A stretch of 64,000 nt of DNA from Cognatundibacterium aquatile (GTDB lineage: Bacteria > Pseudomonadota > Gammaproteobacteria > Burkholderiales > Burkholderiaceae_D): positions 1 through 64,000 of the forward strand of contig NZ_JACOFT010000004.1 of NCBI RefSeq assembly GCF_014699135.1. Direction: 5' to 3'. Both the position numbers and the translations under genes were made by a program. Below are positions 42,699-50,844 of the stretch, one piece after another (within the stretch, counting starts at the first letter, position 1; each line of letters starts with the position of its first letter). The notes under the pieces were generated by a model. That model made no database searches and was not told the DNA's origin. It was given only the letters and a program-made list of their open reading frames with translations.

Positions 42699-43070
42699 AT
42701 GGCGAATGAATTCGCAACGACAGACAGCCTGAATGATTTACGTGCGCAATTGCGTCAATTTACTGCTGAACGCCAGTGGGAACAGTTTCATACCCCAAAA
42801 AATCTGGCGAGCGCCCTGATTGTAGAAGCGGCTGAATTACTGGAACCTTTTCAGTGGCTGAACAATGGCAAGGCCGATGAACTTGGTGCGGAAAAATTAC
42901 AGGCGGTGCGGCATGAAATGGCCGATGTTATGGCATACCTGATCATGCTGGCAGATCAGTTAAACATCGACCTGATTGCTGCGACGAATGAAAAAATTCA
43001 GTTGAATGCGCGGAAGTATCCGAGTGATATCGTTCGTGGAGATGCTCGCAAGTACAACGAGTATGAGTGA
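42699..43070 (+). CDS. MazG-like nucleotide pyrophosphohydrolase
   Basis: A protein of 123 residues from the ATG at 42699 (MANEFATTDSLN), which has GGA seven bases upstream; an ATG four codons earlier (42687) is possible. It has the all-alpha NTP-PPase signature: ASALIVEAAELLEPFQW and HEMADVMAYLIMLADQLNID, providing the ExxE and ExxD metal ligands. The short single-domain type acts on dCTP or modified nucleotides in house-cleaning. It is monocistronic. Confidence 0.9.
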   Translation: MANEFATTDSLNDLRAQLRQFTAERQWEQFHTPKNLASALIVEAAELLEPFQWLNNGKADELGAEKLQAVRHEMADVMAYLIMLADQLNIDLIAATNEKIQLNARKYPSDIVRGDARKYNEYE

Positions 43071-43099
43071 TCCGATTGCGTCGTCAGATACAGTAGGAC

Positions 43100-43570
43100 T
43101 TAAGCAACTCTGAAGAAGCTACTCAGTGGATCATTTTCCAGCGTTCTTTTGGCTTTTTCTAAAAATGCCGTGTGCTGAAAATCCTGTATGGAAAATGGGA
43201 AACCTTTGGCCGTCAACCATGCGCAAGCTTCTTCTGTGGTCGTGCAGACATAAAAATCATCACCTGGAACAACACCGGAATTTCGTTGCACGATATCCAG
43301 GTGAAACCTGCTTGGGCACACGAAAGCGATGCACTGACAGCCATGGGCAATGGCCCAGTCACGCATCGACGTATAAGCTTTTAAAGCGGCGGTGGGAGCC
43401 ATTTCCCAATATTCGCCTTGTGCCAGACTTGCCCATGCCACGCCGGTCGGAGCGATTGCTTTATAGTCTTCAAACATGGCTCTGACACCCTGTTCATTAA
43501 AATTGCCTGCAAAAGCGCGTACAACCACGTTACGTACCTGACTCACTTCCCACTCGCCGTGTATCTTCAT
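43100..43570 (-). CDS. Hypothetical protein with STAS-like features, 156 residues
   Basis: I cannot name a function. The sequence MKIHGEWEVSQVRNVVVRAFAGNFNEQGVRAMFEDY has the beta-turn-helix pattern seen in SpoIIAA/STAS-like proteins of uncharacterised families, followed by VAWASLAQGEYWEM and a helix with a Cys pair (HGCQCIAFVC). It is soluble with no signal peptide. It is transcribed alone towards the MazG-like gene, converging on it with a 29-base gap. Confidence 0.6.
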   Translation of the reverse strand: MKIHGEWEVSQVRNVVVRAFAGNFNEQGVRAMFEDYKAIAPTGVAWASLAQGEYWEMAPTAALKAYTSMRDWAIAHGCQCIAFVCPSRFHLDIVQRNSGVVPGDDFYVCTTTEEACAWLTAKGFPFSIQDFQHTAFLEKAKRTLENDPLSSFFRVA

Positions 43571-43701
43571 TATTTCACCTGTAAAGCCAGCTGGAATTTT
43601 AATATTGAATTGAGTTCACAGAACGAAAACAATCGTTAAGTAAGGTAAATGTGAAAAATAAAAACAGCATTTTCCTTATTCCAATCACATTCAAGGTGAT
43701 T

Positions 43702-44973
43702 TCAATGTGCTGATGGCATATTTCCGGCTTGCCGATAGAGTTGAGGAATTTTATTTTTACTCAGGATCACCATGACGACACTGGCAAGTGCCAACAACAA
43801 CCAGTTGAGGCGGGGGCTGTCGAAATGCTGCGAGAGATCGAAAAGTATTCCGCCGGCAAGACTGCCCACCATATTCCCCATGCTTTGATACAGCATTTGT
43901 TTCGACATCAGCTTCCCGGTATCTGCGCAAGTTTTGTCCGCAAAACGCGCGGTCAGCACGTCTAAGGATGGGCCATAAAATACTTGTCCGAACGAGAGCA
44001 ATACCGCTGAAACGATAACGGCGGTGGCAGAGTGCGTAAATACAAGCATGAGTAAAAAACTCAGGAAAAGACAGCCATAACCGATTTGTAGAAAACGGAA
44101 ATGATCTCTGATTCTGATCGCACGTTTAGAAATCGGAATCTGAAAAAAGATGATCACCAGTGCGGATATCCAGAATGGTGTCGATACCGGAATATCTGGT
44201 GTGAACTGAGGAATGTGCAGACTGAATCCTATCATCGGCTGTATGGCAAAACACCAGAACATCGCGTTGGACAGATAGAAAAGGAGGGGCAATTCGGTCG
44301 TTCTTTGTCCTGTTTCAGCGATGTCTTGGCTGGCTGAATTTGTCTGTCGTGTTGATGTCTGTCTTTCCTGTTGCGCCAATGTCGTATGCAAGGCCAGATA
44401 TTGTTTTTCATGTTCAGAAATTGCCCGCATGGCGATCAACATAAAAATGCCATAAGCAATGAAGGTAACGAGGACGATCAGAAATACCAGGCGCAGGCTT
44501 TCATGCGGCACCCAGCTAGCCATCAGATAACCGCTGACCAAACCCATCCGTATAGCAAACGCCAGGCGACTGAATAATGCAGACTGATCCAGATCACGGA
44601 GTTTCAGCAGATAATTTTTTAAGCCCGGAAATGACAACCCGCTACCGAAGCCAGCGAGAACAGCAAACAGCGCGAGCGCCCATGCCTGCTGCAGAAATGC
44701 CATGCAATACAGCGCAATTCCTTCGAGAAAAATATTTCCGCAAACCATGAGCGGATGATTGACTGCGCGTGAAAACCGGCTACCTGCAAATGAACCAATA
44801 ACGCGACCCAGATTTAATCCGAAAAGGATAGACGCAGCCCAGAAACCAGAAAAATTTTTACCTGTTTCAGAGACGATGAGTGGCGTGTACAAAGCGACGC
44901 CGCCGGAAGCAATGGCAACGCCGATGTAGATCAAATATGAATTTGCCAGCGAGTTAAATTTCTTGTTGTGCAT
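43702..44973 (-). CDS. Major facilitator superfamily transporter
   Basis: A protein of 423 residues with 12 predicted membrane segments and a long hydrophilic loop in the middle (about residues 190-225, Gln/Thr-rich). The motif GLNLGRVIGSFAGSRFSR between segments 2 and 3 is a weak form of MFS motif A. The substrate cannot be read. It is monocistronic, with a poor ribosome binding site. The 384 bases upstream contain no supported gene. Confidence 0.85.
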   Translation of the reverse strand: MHNKKFNSLANSYLIYIGVAIASGGVALYTPLIVSETGKNFSGFWAASILFGLNLGRVIGSFAGSRFSRAVNHPLMVCGNIFLEGIALYCMAFLQQAWALALFAVLAGFGSGLSFPGLKNYLLKLRDLDQSALFSRLAFAIRMGLVSGYLMASWVPHESLRLVFLIVLVTFIAYGIFMLIAMRAISEHEKQYLALHTTLAQQERQTSTRQTNSASQDIAETGQRTTELPLLFYLSNAMFWCFAIQPMIGFSLHIPQFTPDIPVSTPFWISALVIIFFQIPISKRAIRIRDHFRFLQIGYGCLFLSFLLMLVFTHSATAVIVSAVLLSFGQVFYGPSLDVLTARFADKTCADTGKLMSKQMLYQSMGNMVGSLAGGILFDLSQHFDSPRLNWLLLALASVVMVILSKNKIPQLYRQAGNMPSAH

Positions 44974-45357
44974 ACTAAAAGCCGCAGCTTTGATGAATGG
45001 TTTTTTTTACCGGGTTGAGGCAGATATCTGCAGAAGTGCGGAATGCGTAGCATCGGTTATTTTGATGCCCGCCAAAGCCGTTATTGTACGCTGCGACTGA
45101 CTTGAATATGCCGGATTTCATTGCCAGAAGTCGTCGCGATGATGTCGCTCCCCCGGCCTTTTGTAACGAATTGAAAGGTCGCAGATTCCGGTACCTGCTG
45201 TTTCATCACGGGAGACTATCAGAATTTTTATTTCAAAAAAAATTTCCCACTGCCAGACTGTTTCCACACTTTAAGCACAACTTGTCGTGCTGAGGCTGAG
45301 CTACATAGTCATTGTGTAGCAATGAATTGTATGACGTTGGATAACCTGAGGAGTCAC
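44974..45357. other. Intergenic region between the MFS and outer-membrane genes
   Basis: About 384 bases holding divergent promoter signals. Short open frames here have no ribosome binding site or recognisable sequence. I see no strong terminator or operator. Confidence 0.45.
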
Positions 45358-45936
45358 ATGATGTTGAATAAAAAATTGGTTGTTGGAATGATTGCTACTG
45401 CTGGTTTTATGCTGAGTGCGGCAGCATCTGCGCAAGTGTATGTTGGCGCGACTGTCGGTAAAGCACATTGGAATGACGATTGCAAAAATGTCGTTTCATG
45501 CAGTACCAGTTCAAACACCTACAAGTTATTAGGCGGTTATAACATCGACAAAAACTTTGCAGTTGAAGCGAGTTATTTTTCTCTGGGAACCATTTCTGCA
45601 ACCGGCAATGTCAGCGGTACGAACGTATCTGCTGATATGAAAGGCAAGGGCTTTGAAGTCTCCGGTTTATATAAATATGAATTCACCCCTGAACTGAGCG
45701 GGTTTGCTAAATTGGGTCTGGCGAGTATCAAGGCTGAAGGCAGCGGCGCGGTTGCAGGCGTGGGCGCCTACAACGACAGCACTACATCAACTCAACCTGT
45801 CTTTGGTTTTGGTGCGAGCTACAAACTGACGAAAGAGCTTGCCTTACGTGGTGAATTTGAAACCCGCAAAATCAAATTCAGCGGTGACAAAGAGGCTGTC
45901 AATAACGTTTCTGTAGGCTTGCAATATTCGTTTTAA
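45358..45936 (+). CDS. Outer-membrane beta-barrel protein (OmpA/OmpW-like small porin)
   Basis: A protein of 192 residues starting MMLNKKLVVGMIATAGFML with a signal peptide cleaved at ASA-QVYVGA; GAGGAGTCAC precedes the ATG. The mature protein has alternating strands with Gly/Asn turns and ends VSVGLQYSF, the phenylalanine needed for outer-membrane insertion. C-terminal peptidoglycan domain is absent. One Cys pair (C-KNVVSC) may form a disulfide in the first loop. It is likely a small eight-stranded barrel. It is followed by a large perfect hairpin. Confidence 0.85.
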   Translation: MMLNKKLVVGMIATAGFMLSAAASAQVYVGATVGKAHWNDDCKNVVSCSTSSNTYKLLGGYNIDKNFAVEASYFSLGTISATGNVSGTNVSADMKGKGFEVSGLYKYEFTPELSGFAKLGLASIKAEGSGAVAGVGAYNDSTTSTQPVFGFGASYKLTKELALRGEFETRKIKFSGDKEAVNNVSVGLQYSF

Positions 45937-45944
45937 TTATTGAA

Positions 45945-45978
45945 CCTGACAACGGTGCCGTAATGCACTGTTGTCAGG
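45945..45978. terminator. Strong hairpin after the outer-membrane protein gene
   Basis: CCTGACAACGGTGC and GCACTGTTGTCAGG form a 14-base-pair stem with one mismatch around CGTAAT, nine bases after the stop. No T-run follows, so it may protect the mRNA 3' end instead of ending transcription. Confidence 0.5.
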
Positions 45979-46176
45979 GAAAAGGGGTGTACATTCTTTG
46001 CGATGTTGCTGCCCGTTGGCAGGAAAACTGAAATTATCCTGATCTTTGTTTTGACGTAACTGACCCGCTGTTGTTACATGTACTTACGATTAATACGGCA
46101 GTCGGGTCAACTTGATGAACACATGTTTCGTTGAGATATCCATACTTCTGTTTTAATTTTTTAATGGATCCGAGCT

Positions 46177-46809
46177 ATGTTAGATAATCAAACAAATAAA
46201 CGTATTCATCCACTTGTTGCAGGTGCTGCGGTATCAGTAATGCTGGTCAGCCTGATCGGTGTTGCTGCAATGACCGGGGTATTACCTAACTCTAACAGCA
46301 AGACTGTGCCGGACAACGCCAATGCCGTGGCGACGAAAGATGCCGCTGTCAATAACCAGACTTCCTTCTCACCATCAAATGCGCCTGTGCAAAACACAGC
46401 TAAACAGGGTTACCGTTCTGGAGGTTATGATAATTCGGGCACGACAACGACAGCGGAACGTAAGCCGGCTGTTTGCGATAATTGCGGTGTCGTTGAATCG
46501 GTGCGTGCGATTGAGCAGCAGGCTTCACAGGGCAGCGGTGTTGGCGCTGTTGCCGGGGCTTTACTTGGTGGTGTATTGGGTAATCAGGTTGGCGGTGGCG
46601 ATGGCCGTAAACTGGCAACCGTGGCGGGTGCAGTTGGCGGTGGTTTTGCCGGTAACGCTATCGAGAAACGTACCCGTACCACGACCGTTTATGAGGTGCG
46701 GGTGAAAATGGAAAATGGCCATGTACGCACTTTCCATCCTTCGGCTCAGCCTGGATGGCAATCCGGTGATCGCGTCAGAATCGTTAATGGCAATTTGCAA
46801 TCAGCATAA
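46177..46809 (+). CDS. Glycine-zipper 2TM domain protein
   Basis: A protein of 210 residues. One N-terminal membrane segment (about 14-34) is followed by a low-complexity Asn/Thr/Ser linker, then VGAVAGALLGGVLGNQVGGGDGRKLATVAGAVGGGFAGNAIEKR, the glycine-zipper motif of the SlyB/PcP/Rickettsia 17-kDa group, then a short beta region (VYEVRVKMENGHVRTF). These are envelope proteins of unclear function. It lies 240 bases after the outer-membrane protein gene on the same strand. Confidence 0.85.
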   Translation: MLDNQTNKRIHPLVAGAAVSVMLVSLIGVAAMTGVLPNSNSKTVPDNANAVATKDAAVNNQTSFSPSNAPVQNTAKQGYRSGGYDNSGTTTTAERKPAVCDNCGVVESVRAIEQQASQGSGVGAVAGALLGGVLGNQVGGGDGRKLATVAGAVGGGFAGNAIEKRTRTTTVYEVRVKMENGHVRTFHPSAQPGWQSGDRVRIVNGNLQSA

Positions 46810-46836
46810 TCTGTTTGCCCAACTGAGTGTCATTTC

Positions 46837-46902
46837 ATCTCTCAATATACATGCGCTTGCCAGCATAGAAATGCTCTGGCAGGCGCATCAGATATGAGAG
46901 AT
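46837..46902. repeat. Long imperfect palindrome (66 bases)
   Basis: ATCTCTC-ATAT-ATGCGC-TTGCCAG-CAT on the left pairs with ATG-CTGGCAGGCGCAT-ATATGAGAGAT on the right, about 28 of 31 positions, around AGAA. It begins 28 bases after the glycine-zipper gene and has no T-run. It could be an mRNA 3' hairpin or a palindromic mobile repeat; I found no second copy in the window. Confidence 0.55.
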
Positions 46903-47053
46903 TGCGTGGAATTTGACTGCGGAAATTCTCAGTACAAATTTTCAGTATAAATTCCGGCCAGCGATTTGCTGTGCAGATTCACATCAGCGTCGCAGCAAAA
47001 AAATTAACGTCCGCTTGTCGTCGCTTTTTTTTGCGGGCTCTTTGTGGTTCCGT

Positions 47054-47527
47054 TCATTCTGGGCGGCGAAATTCATTCTCTATCCACCGCAAGGCGTTTT
47101 TTCTGTCGAGCTTATAGTTCGCAGCAACTTTCACTTTTGCCAGTTCTGCGCCATCGGCATCGCAGGCACTCAGATACGCATACGGATCATCGTCATCCGG
47201 CACAATATCCAACATGATTTTATAGTCAGCCTCATCCGTGCTGACCAGCAGATTCTTGTGCAGCAGCGCGTGTAATTGTTGTTCATGACGGCGGATCACT
47301 TCTGACGCAGTTTTGACCAGCGTACCGAACGCGTTGGCATCTAAAGGCTTAGGATTTTTTTTATCGCGTCCCATCGTCCAGGGACCAACCAATGCCGGTT
47401 CAGGTTCCCCGTCTTTCAGCATTGCCACTGCCCAGCCTTCATCGTCATCGTTTTTGATGACCTTGGCTGTCCAGCCTTTATCGCGCCACAGGCGAGCTTC
47501 AAAAATCGGTTGGTCTTGTTCTGGCAT
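47054..47527 (-). CDS. Hypothetical protein, 157 residues
   Basis: I do not recognise the family with certainty. It starts MPEQDQPIFEARLWRDKGWTAKVIKNDDDEGWAVAM; the longer frame to 47581 lacks a ribosome binding site, while GAAGAG precedes this ATG. It is an acidic soluble protein with helical middle (KTASEVIRRHEQQLHALLHKNL) and no signal peptide. It is monocistronic and converges on the glycine-zipper gene. Confidence 0.65.
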   Translation of the reverse strand: MPEQDQPIFEARLWRDKGWTAKVIKNDDDEGWAVAMLKDGEPEPALVGPWTMGRDKKNPKPLDANAFGTLVKTASEVIRRHEQQLHALLHKNLLVSTDEADYKIMLDIVPDDDDPYAYLSACDADGAELAKVKVAANYKLDRKNALRWIENEFRRPE

Positions 47528-47739
47528 AGTCTCTTCAACGTCATCGAAGTGATCGCCGGTGTTTAGATGAGTGTGTTGCAAAAGAAATTCTCTGAAAAAG
47601 CAAATACAGACGACATCCTACACGCATAGCGGCAACGTGGCAGATCTGATGCCGTTTCTGAGCCGAAAACCTGAGCAAAGGCGCACGCTATCTCGCCGTG
47701 ATTTGACGTTTGACGAAGATCAAATCTGAAAAAAACGGA

Positions 47740-47769
47740 CTTGTTTTTTGGATAGTTTATTCCTATCTT
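47740..47769 (+). promoter_or_regulatory. Promoter candidate for hsp20
   Basis: TTGTTT (47741-47746), a 17-base spacer and TATCTT (47764-47769) form a moderate sigma-70 promoter about 100 bases before the hsp20 start. The overlapping CTTGTTT and TCCTATCT also partly resemble a sigma-32 heat shock promoter (CTTGAAA and CCCCATNT), with a 14-15 base gap. Confidence 0.4.
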
Positions 47770-47870
47770 ATGGATGGAATCAGGGAGCATGTTGCCTGAA
47801 ACTGCATCAGGTGCATGCGTGTCAGATATGTTTGTAAAGACGATTGCAACGACATGATAAGGAGAGAAAT

Positions 47871-48305
47871 ATGGGTGCACTAACACCGCGTGGCAGTGGT
47901 TTCTTTGATGATTTTTTCCGTGATCTGAGCCCGGCGTTTTATGTCAAACCTCTGCACGGTGATCCACTTCCCAGCCCGGCGCAAATCAAGATTGACGTAC
48001 AGGAAAATGAGGGCGCTTACACGGTACAGGCGGAAGTACCCGGCGTTCCTAAGGACGATATCCATGTTGCTCTGGACGGCAATGTCGTTACCTTGCGCGC
48101 TGAAATTAAGCAAGAAGACAGCAGCCGGAAAGACGACAAAGTGCTGCGTAGCGAGCGCTATTTCGGCGAAGTGTCACGGAGTTTTCAATTGCCTGTCGAA
48201 ATTGATACCGCATCAGCGAGCGCAAAATATGATAACGGCGTGTTGAGTCTGACTTTACCTAAGAAACGTCCCGCAGGTGGTGTGCAGAAACTCAAAATCG
48301 AATAG
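47871..48305 (+). CDS. Hsp20/alpha-crystallin family small heat shock protein
   Basis: A protein of 144 residues starting MGALTPRGSGFFDDFFRDLSP; AAGGAGAG precedes the ATG, and the longer frame from 47844 is rejected. The alpha-crystallin domain spans about 42-135 (IKIDVQENEGAYTVQAEVPGV, then SERYFGEVSRSFQLP and YDNGVLSLTLPKKRP). It holds unfolding proteins without ATP. It is monocistronic and ends at a good terminator. Confidence 0.94.
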   Translation: MGALTPRGSGFFDDFFRDLSPAFYVKPLHGDPLPSPAQIKIDVQENEGAYTVQAEVPGVPKDDIHVALDGNVVTLRAEIKQEDSSRKDDKVLRSERYFGEVSRSFQLPVEIDTASASAKYDNGVLSLTLPKKRPAGGVQKLKIE

Positions 48306-48377
48306 TTTCGCTAACGGTGGCACGCGTACGTGGCATTACGCTTTTACCAGTAATGGGCAGTGAGCCTGAGTGCCATA

Positions 48378-48408
48378 AAAAGCCTGCACAATTTTGCAGG
48401 CTTTTGAT
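48378..48408 (+). terminator. Terminator of hsp20
   Basis: AAAAGCCTGCA and TGCAGGCTTTT form an 11-base-pair stem around CAATTT, followed by a T-rich run (TTTTGATTTTT). It lies 73 bases after the stop. Confidence 0.85.
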
Positions 48409-48464
48409 TTTTATATGAAATATTCAGCGTAAAAGTGATACTACGTTCAGCAGACTGCTTACTG

Positions 48465-48890
48465 TCAGTCCGCTTTTCTATTCTTATCGAAACGGTCAAC
48501 CAGCAACATACCGGCGATCATTGCCAGCAAAAATGCAGCGCCTTTGGCGATGCCTGCTCCCAGCAATACAACTGCTGGACCCGGACAAATACCTGCCATG
48601 CCCCAGCCTATACCAAATAACAGGCTACCGCCAACCAGACGCAGATCGATCACCGAGATCGTCGGGAATTGCATAGGTTCTCCCAGCAATGAAAGCGAGC
48701 GTCGGTGTAATAGCGTGAACGTAATAATAGCGACGCCGATGGCACCTCCCATGACGAAGGCCAGTGAAGGATTCCAGGTGCCGGCCAGATCAAGAAATGC
48801 GAGCACCTTTGCCGGATTGGCCATTCCCGCGACGATCAGACCCAGACCAAATATCAGGCCGCAGAATGCGGCGGCGATCAGTTTTTTCAT
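48465..48890 (-). CDS. YeeE/YedE family protein, second half (DUF6691-like)
   Basis: A protein of 141 residues starting MKKLIAAAFCGLIFGLGLIVAGMANPAKVLAFLDL, with four hydrophobic segments and the motif GWGMAGICPGPAVV, where the conserved cysteine lies in the family's transport path. YeeE/YedE proteins transport thiosulfate or sulfur compounds. It is the second of a pair; the first half at 48904 is separated by 13 bases. Together they equal one full YeeE. The next gene beyond encodes a glutaredoxin-like protein. Confidence 0.88.
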   Translation of the reverse strand: MKKLIAAAFCGLIFGLGLIVAGMANPAKVLAFLDLAGTWNPSLAFVMGGAIGVAIITFTLLHRRSLSLLGEPMQFPTISVIDLRLVGGSLLFGIGWGMAGICPGPAVVLLGAGIAKGAAFLLAMIAGMLLVDRFDKNRKAD

Positions 48891-48903
48891 GTGGTCATCT
48901 CTC

Positions 48904-49332
48904 TCAGAACAGGTGGCGTATGACATACACGGTCAGAAAACCGCTGCTCATAAATGCGACTGTCGCAACGATAGAACGCGGCGACATGCGTGCCAGACCG
49001 CAGACGCCGTGACCGCTGGTGCAACCAGAGCCGAGGCGGGTACCGATGCCGACCAACAGACCGGCGATCAGCAATGTCAGCCAGTCCGTATCCAGCGTGA
49101 TTTCAGGCAACGTAGAAAATTGGCGATAGATCAGCGGTGCTGCGACCATTCCCAGTGTGAACAAAGCACGCCATGCCCAGTCGCCACGCACCGGACTGAA
49201 CAGGCCAGCAACGATACCAGTGATACCGGCAATGCGCCCCAGTCCGGCCATCAGCATGACCGCTGCCAGGCCTATCAGTATGCCGCCGGCTAAGGACGTT
49301 ATCGGGGTAAATTCATTCCACGCAATCTGCAT
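48904..49332 (-). CDS. YeeE/YedE family protein, first half
   Basis: A protein of 142 residues starting MQIAWNEFTPITSLAGGILIGLAAVMLM; GGAAAG precedes the ATG at 49332, and an ATG five codons earlier is possible. Four hydrophobic segments and GIGTRLGSGCTSGHGVCGLARMS carry the conserved cysteines of the YeeE/YedE family. It likely forms the transport unit with the product of the next gene. No sulfur-oxidation genes are adjacent. The pair lies in one operon. Confidence 0.88.
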   Translation of the reverse strand: MQIAWNEFTPITSLAGGILIGLAAVMLMAGLGRIAGITGIVAGLFSPVRGDWAWRALFTLGMVAAPLIYRQFSTLPEITLDTDWLTLLIAGLLVGIGTRLGSGCTSGHGVCGLARMSPRSIVATVAFMSSGFLTVYVIRHLF

Positions 49333-49458
49333 CACTATTCTTTCCATCTCTGAGGTTCAAACGGAGTCCCCTTATTTATGCGCTTGCTGGCAGCAAAATC
49401 GCTGGAAAGGCTTATCTATATTGAGACGTTATGCCTGTTGCTCGCCGCATCAGGAAAA

Positions 49459-49833
49459 TCAGGCAAATTGCTGTTGCAGATAACGGATGATATCGCCCGA
49501 TTCATACAGCCAGCGGACCTTGCCCTTGTCATCGGTGATTTGCAGACACGGTACTTTCGGGCTGCCGCCCTGTGTCAGTAAAGCCTGACGGTGTTGTGCT
49601 GATTTTTGTGCATCGCGAAATTCCACTGTGAGCGATAGTCGCCGCATTTCCTGACGAACCTTGATACAAAACGGGCAGGTCGCGAATTGATACAAGGCCA
49701 GTTTCTGGCAGGCTGCATCGACTTTCGCCTGATCTTCCGGAGCGCGGACGATCCCTTGCGGTCTGCTCAGACGTTCTTTGAGCAGCATGAAAGGGCCGAG
49801 TATGGCCCGCAATAATCTGAAAAAAAGCTTCAT
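49459..49833 (-). CDS. Glutaredoxin/GST N-terminal domain protein
   Basis: A protein of 124 residues starting MKLFFRLLRAILGPFMLLKERLS, with a hydrophobic N-terminal helix that may anchor it to the membrane, then a thioredoxin-fold domain with C53-P-F-C56 and the GSPKVPCLQI cis-proline segment. GGAAAGAAC precedes the ATG. It is likely a glutaredoxin that reduces disulfides with glutathione. It lies 126 bases upstream of the YeeE/YedE pair on the same strand, so it may supply thiols to them. Confidence 0.82.
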   Translation of the reverse strand: MKLFFRLLRAILGPFMLLKERLSRPQGIVRAPEDQAKVDAACQKLALYQFATCPFCIKVRQEMRRLSLTVEFRDAQKSAQHRQALLTQGGSPKVPCLQITDDKGKVRWLYESGDIIRYLQQQFA

Positions 49834-50087
49834 TAGTTCTTTCCGTGACGGTTTGCTGGCATGCAGCAAGAAGAGCGCCATTGTATGTCAGAACGGCAGG
49901 TATCTGCTGACGCTTACAGGCTGAAAGAGTGAGTTGGATGCTGACTTTTACGGGGAATAGCAGTGTGGAATGCGGTCGATGCAAAAAATTTAAGGCAGTG
50001 AATCATCCGGCACAGACAAATGCGCTGACACAGCGCCGGTTGTTGCCGTGATCTCTTACTACATCGTTTTAATCGACTGTGGGCAGA

Positions 50088-50444
50088 TTAAATGTACTGA
50101 TCGATACGGTTGCCCAGCGTTTCCGTCGGATGTACTGCAGGTGTCGCATTCTGGTTATCCTGAGTATTATTGGCCGTGGCATTGTTGCTTGCCGCCTCAT
50201 TGATGGCTTGCGACTGTTCCAATTTCAGACGGGCTATTTTTTGTTCAACTTCAGCAATTTGCAGCCTGAGTTGCAGCATTTGTCGTTGCGACGCTTCGGT
50301 CGTTGCTGTTTTTTCTGCGTCAGTCAACTCTTTTTGTAATGTTGCAAGTTGTCTTTGCAATGCGGCGATTTGCGCATGACTGGCTGCGCTGATGGCTGAG
50401 GTGCTGCCGACGGCGGTGGCGGCATCGACTGGATTGACAGGCAT
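50088..50444 (-). CDS. FlxA-like coiled-coil protein
   Basis: A protein of 118 residues; GGAGGGATAT precedes the ATG. The middle (about 22-85) is a coiled coil, SHAQIAALQRQLATLQKELTD and QMLQLRLQIAEVEQKIARLKLE, and the ends are Ala/Asn/Thr-rich. It fits FlxA-like proteins (PF14282), which in E. coli depend on flagellar sigma factor. No flagellar genes are adjacent. Function unknown. Confidence 0.7.
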   Translation of the reverse strand: MPVNPVDAATAVGSTSAISAASHAQIAALQRQLATLQKELTDAEKTATTEASQRQMLQLRLQIAEVEQKIARLKLEQSQAINEAASNNATANNTQDNQNATPAVHPTETLGNRIDQYI

Positions 50445-50844
50445 ATATCCCTCCGGCGAAATTGAACTGTATTTCGATCAGCACGCGTTGCTGGTTCATT
50501 GCAGAGTCGGTTCGCAAACCATCGACTGTCCGCTTAATGACATTAACGGCACAAAAAGCGTCAACCTCAGGGAAAGGAGAAAAATAAGCAAAAAAACAAC
50601 ACCGCAGGCGAACAGCTTGGCGATTTGCGGGGTCGTGGAAGGTTGGTCTGTGGGAGATAAGCGGGATATATGTGGCATAGCGATGGGGATATGTCTCTGT
50701 CTTCTATATTTGATGCGGCTTCTGGCCTGAAAACCGGCTGCAAGCCACAATCAATAAGGAGGTGAGAAAAACGATCCGATGCCAGTTAACGCAGACGCAT
50801 GCCGGGTGGATCGCATGCGTCTGTTGCGGCAGATTTGCGGCAGA
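50445..50844. other. Intergenic region upstream of the FlxA-like gene, with a perfect hairpin
   Basis: About 400 bases between the FlxA-like start and the pepD stop. Open frames on both strands lack ribosome binding sites; one minus-strand frame near 50496-50750 has a hydrophobic stretch but no start signal, so I do not call it. The hairpin at 50792-50823 is listed separately. Confidence 0.4.
50792..50823 (-). terminator. Perfect hairpin after pepD
   Basis: CAGACGCATGC and GCATGCGTCTG form a perfect 11-base-pair stem around a ten-base loop, 22 bases after the pepD stop. No T-run follows in the leftward direction, so it is a probable 3'-end hairpin, not a canonical terminator. Confidence 0.5.

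Noticed and set aside
50496..50750. A minus-strand 84-codon frame with a hydrophobic stretch
   Set aside because: No ribosome binding site, basic and irregular N-terminus, and no neighbour support.
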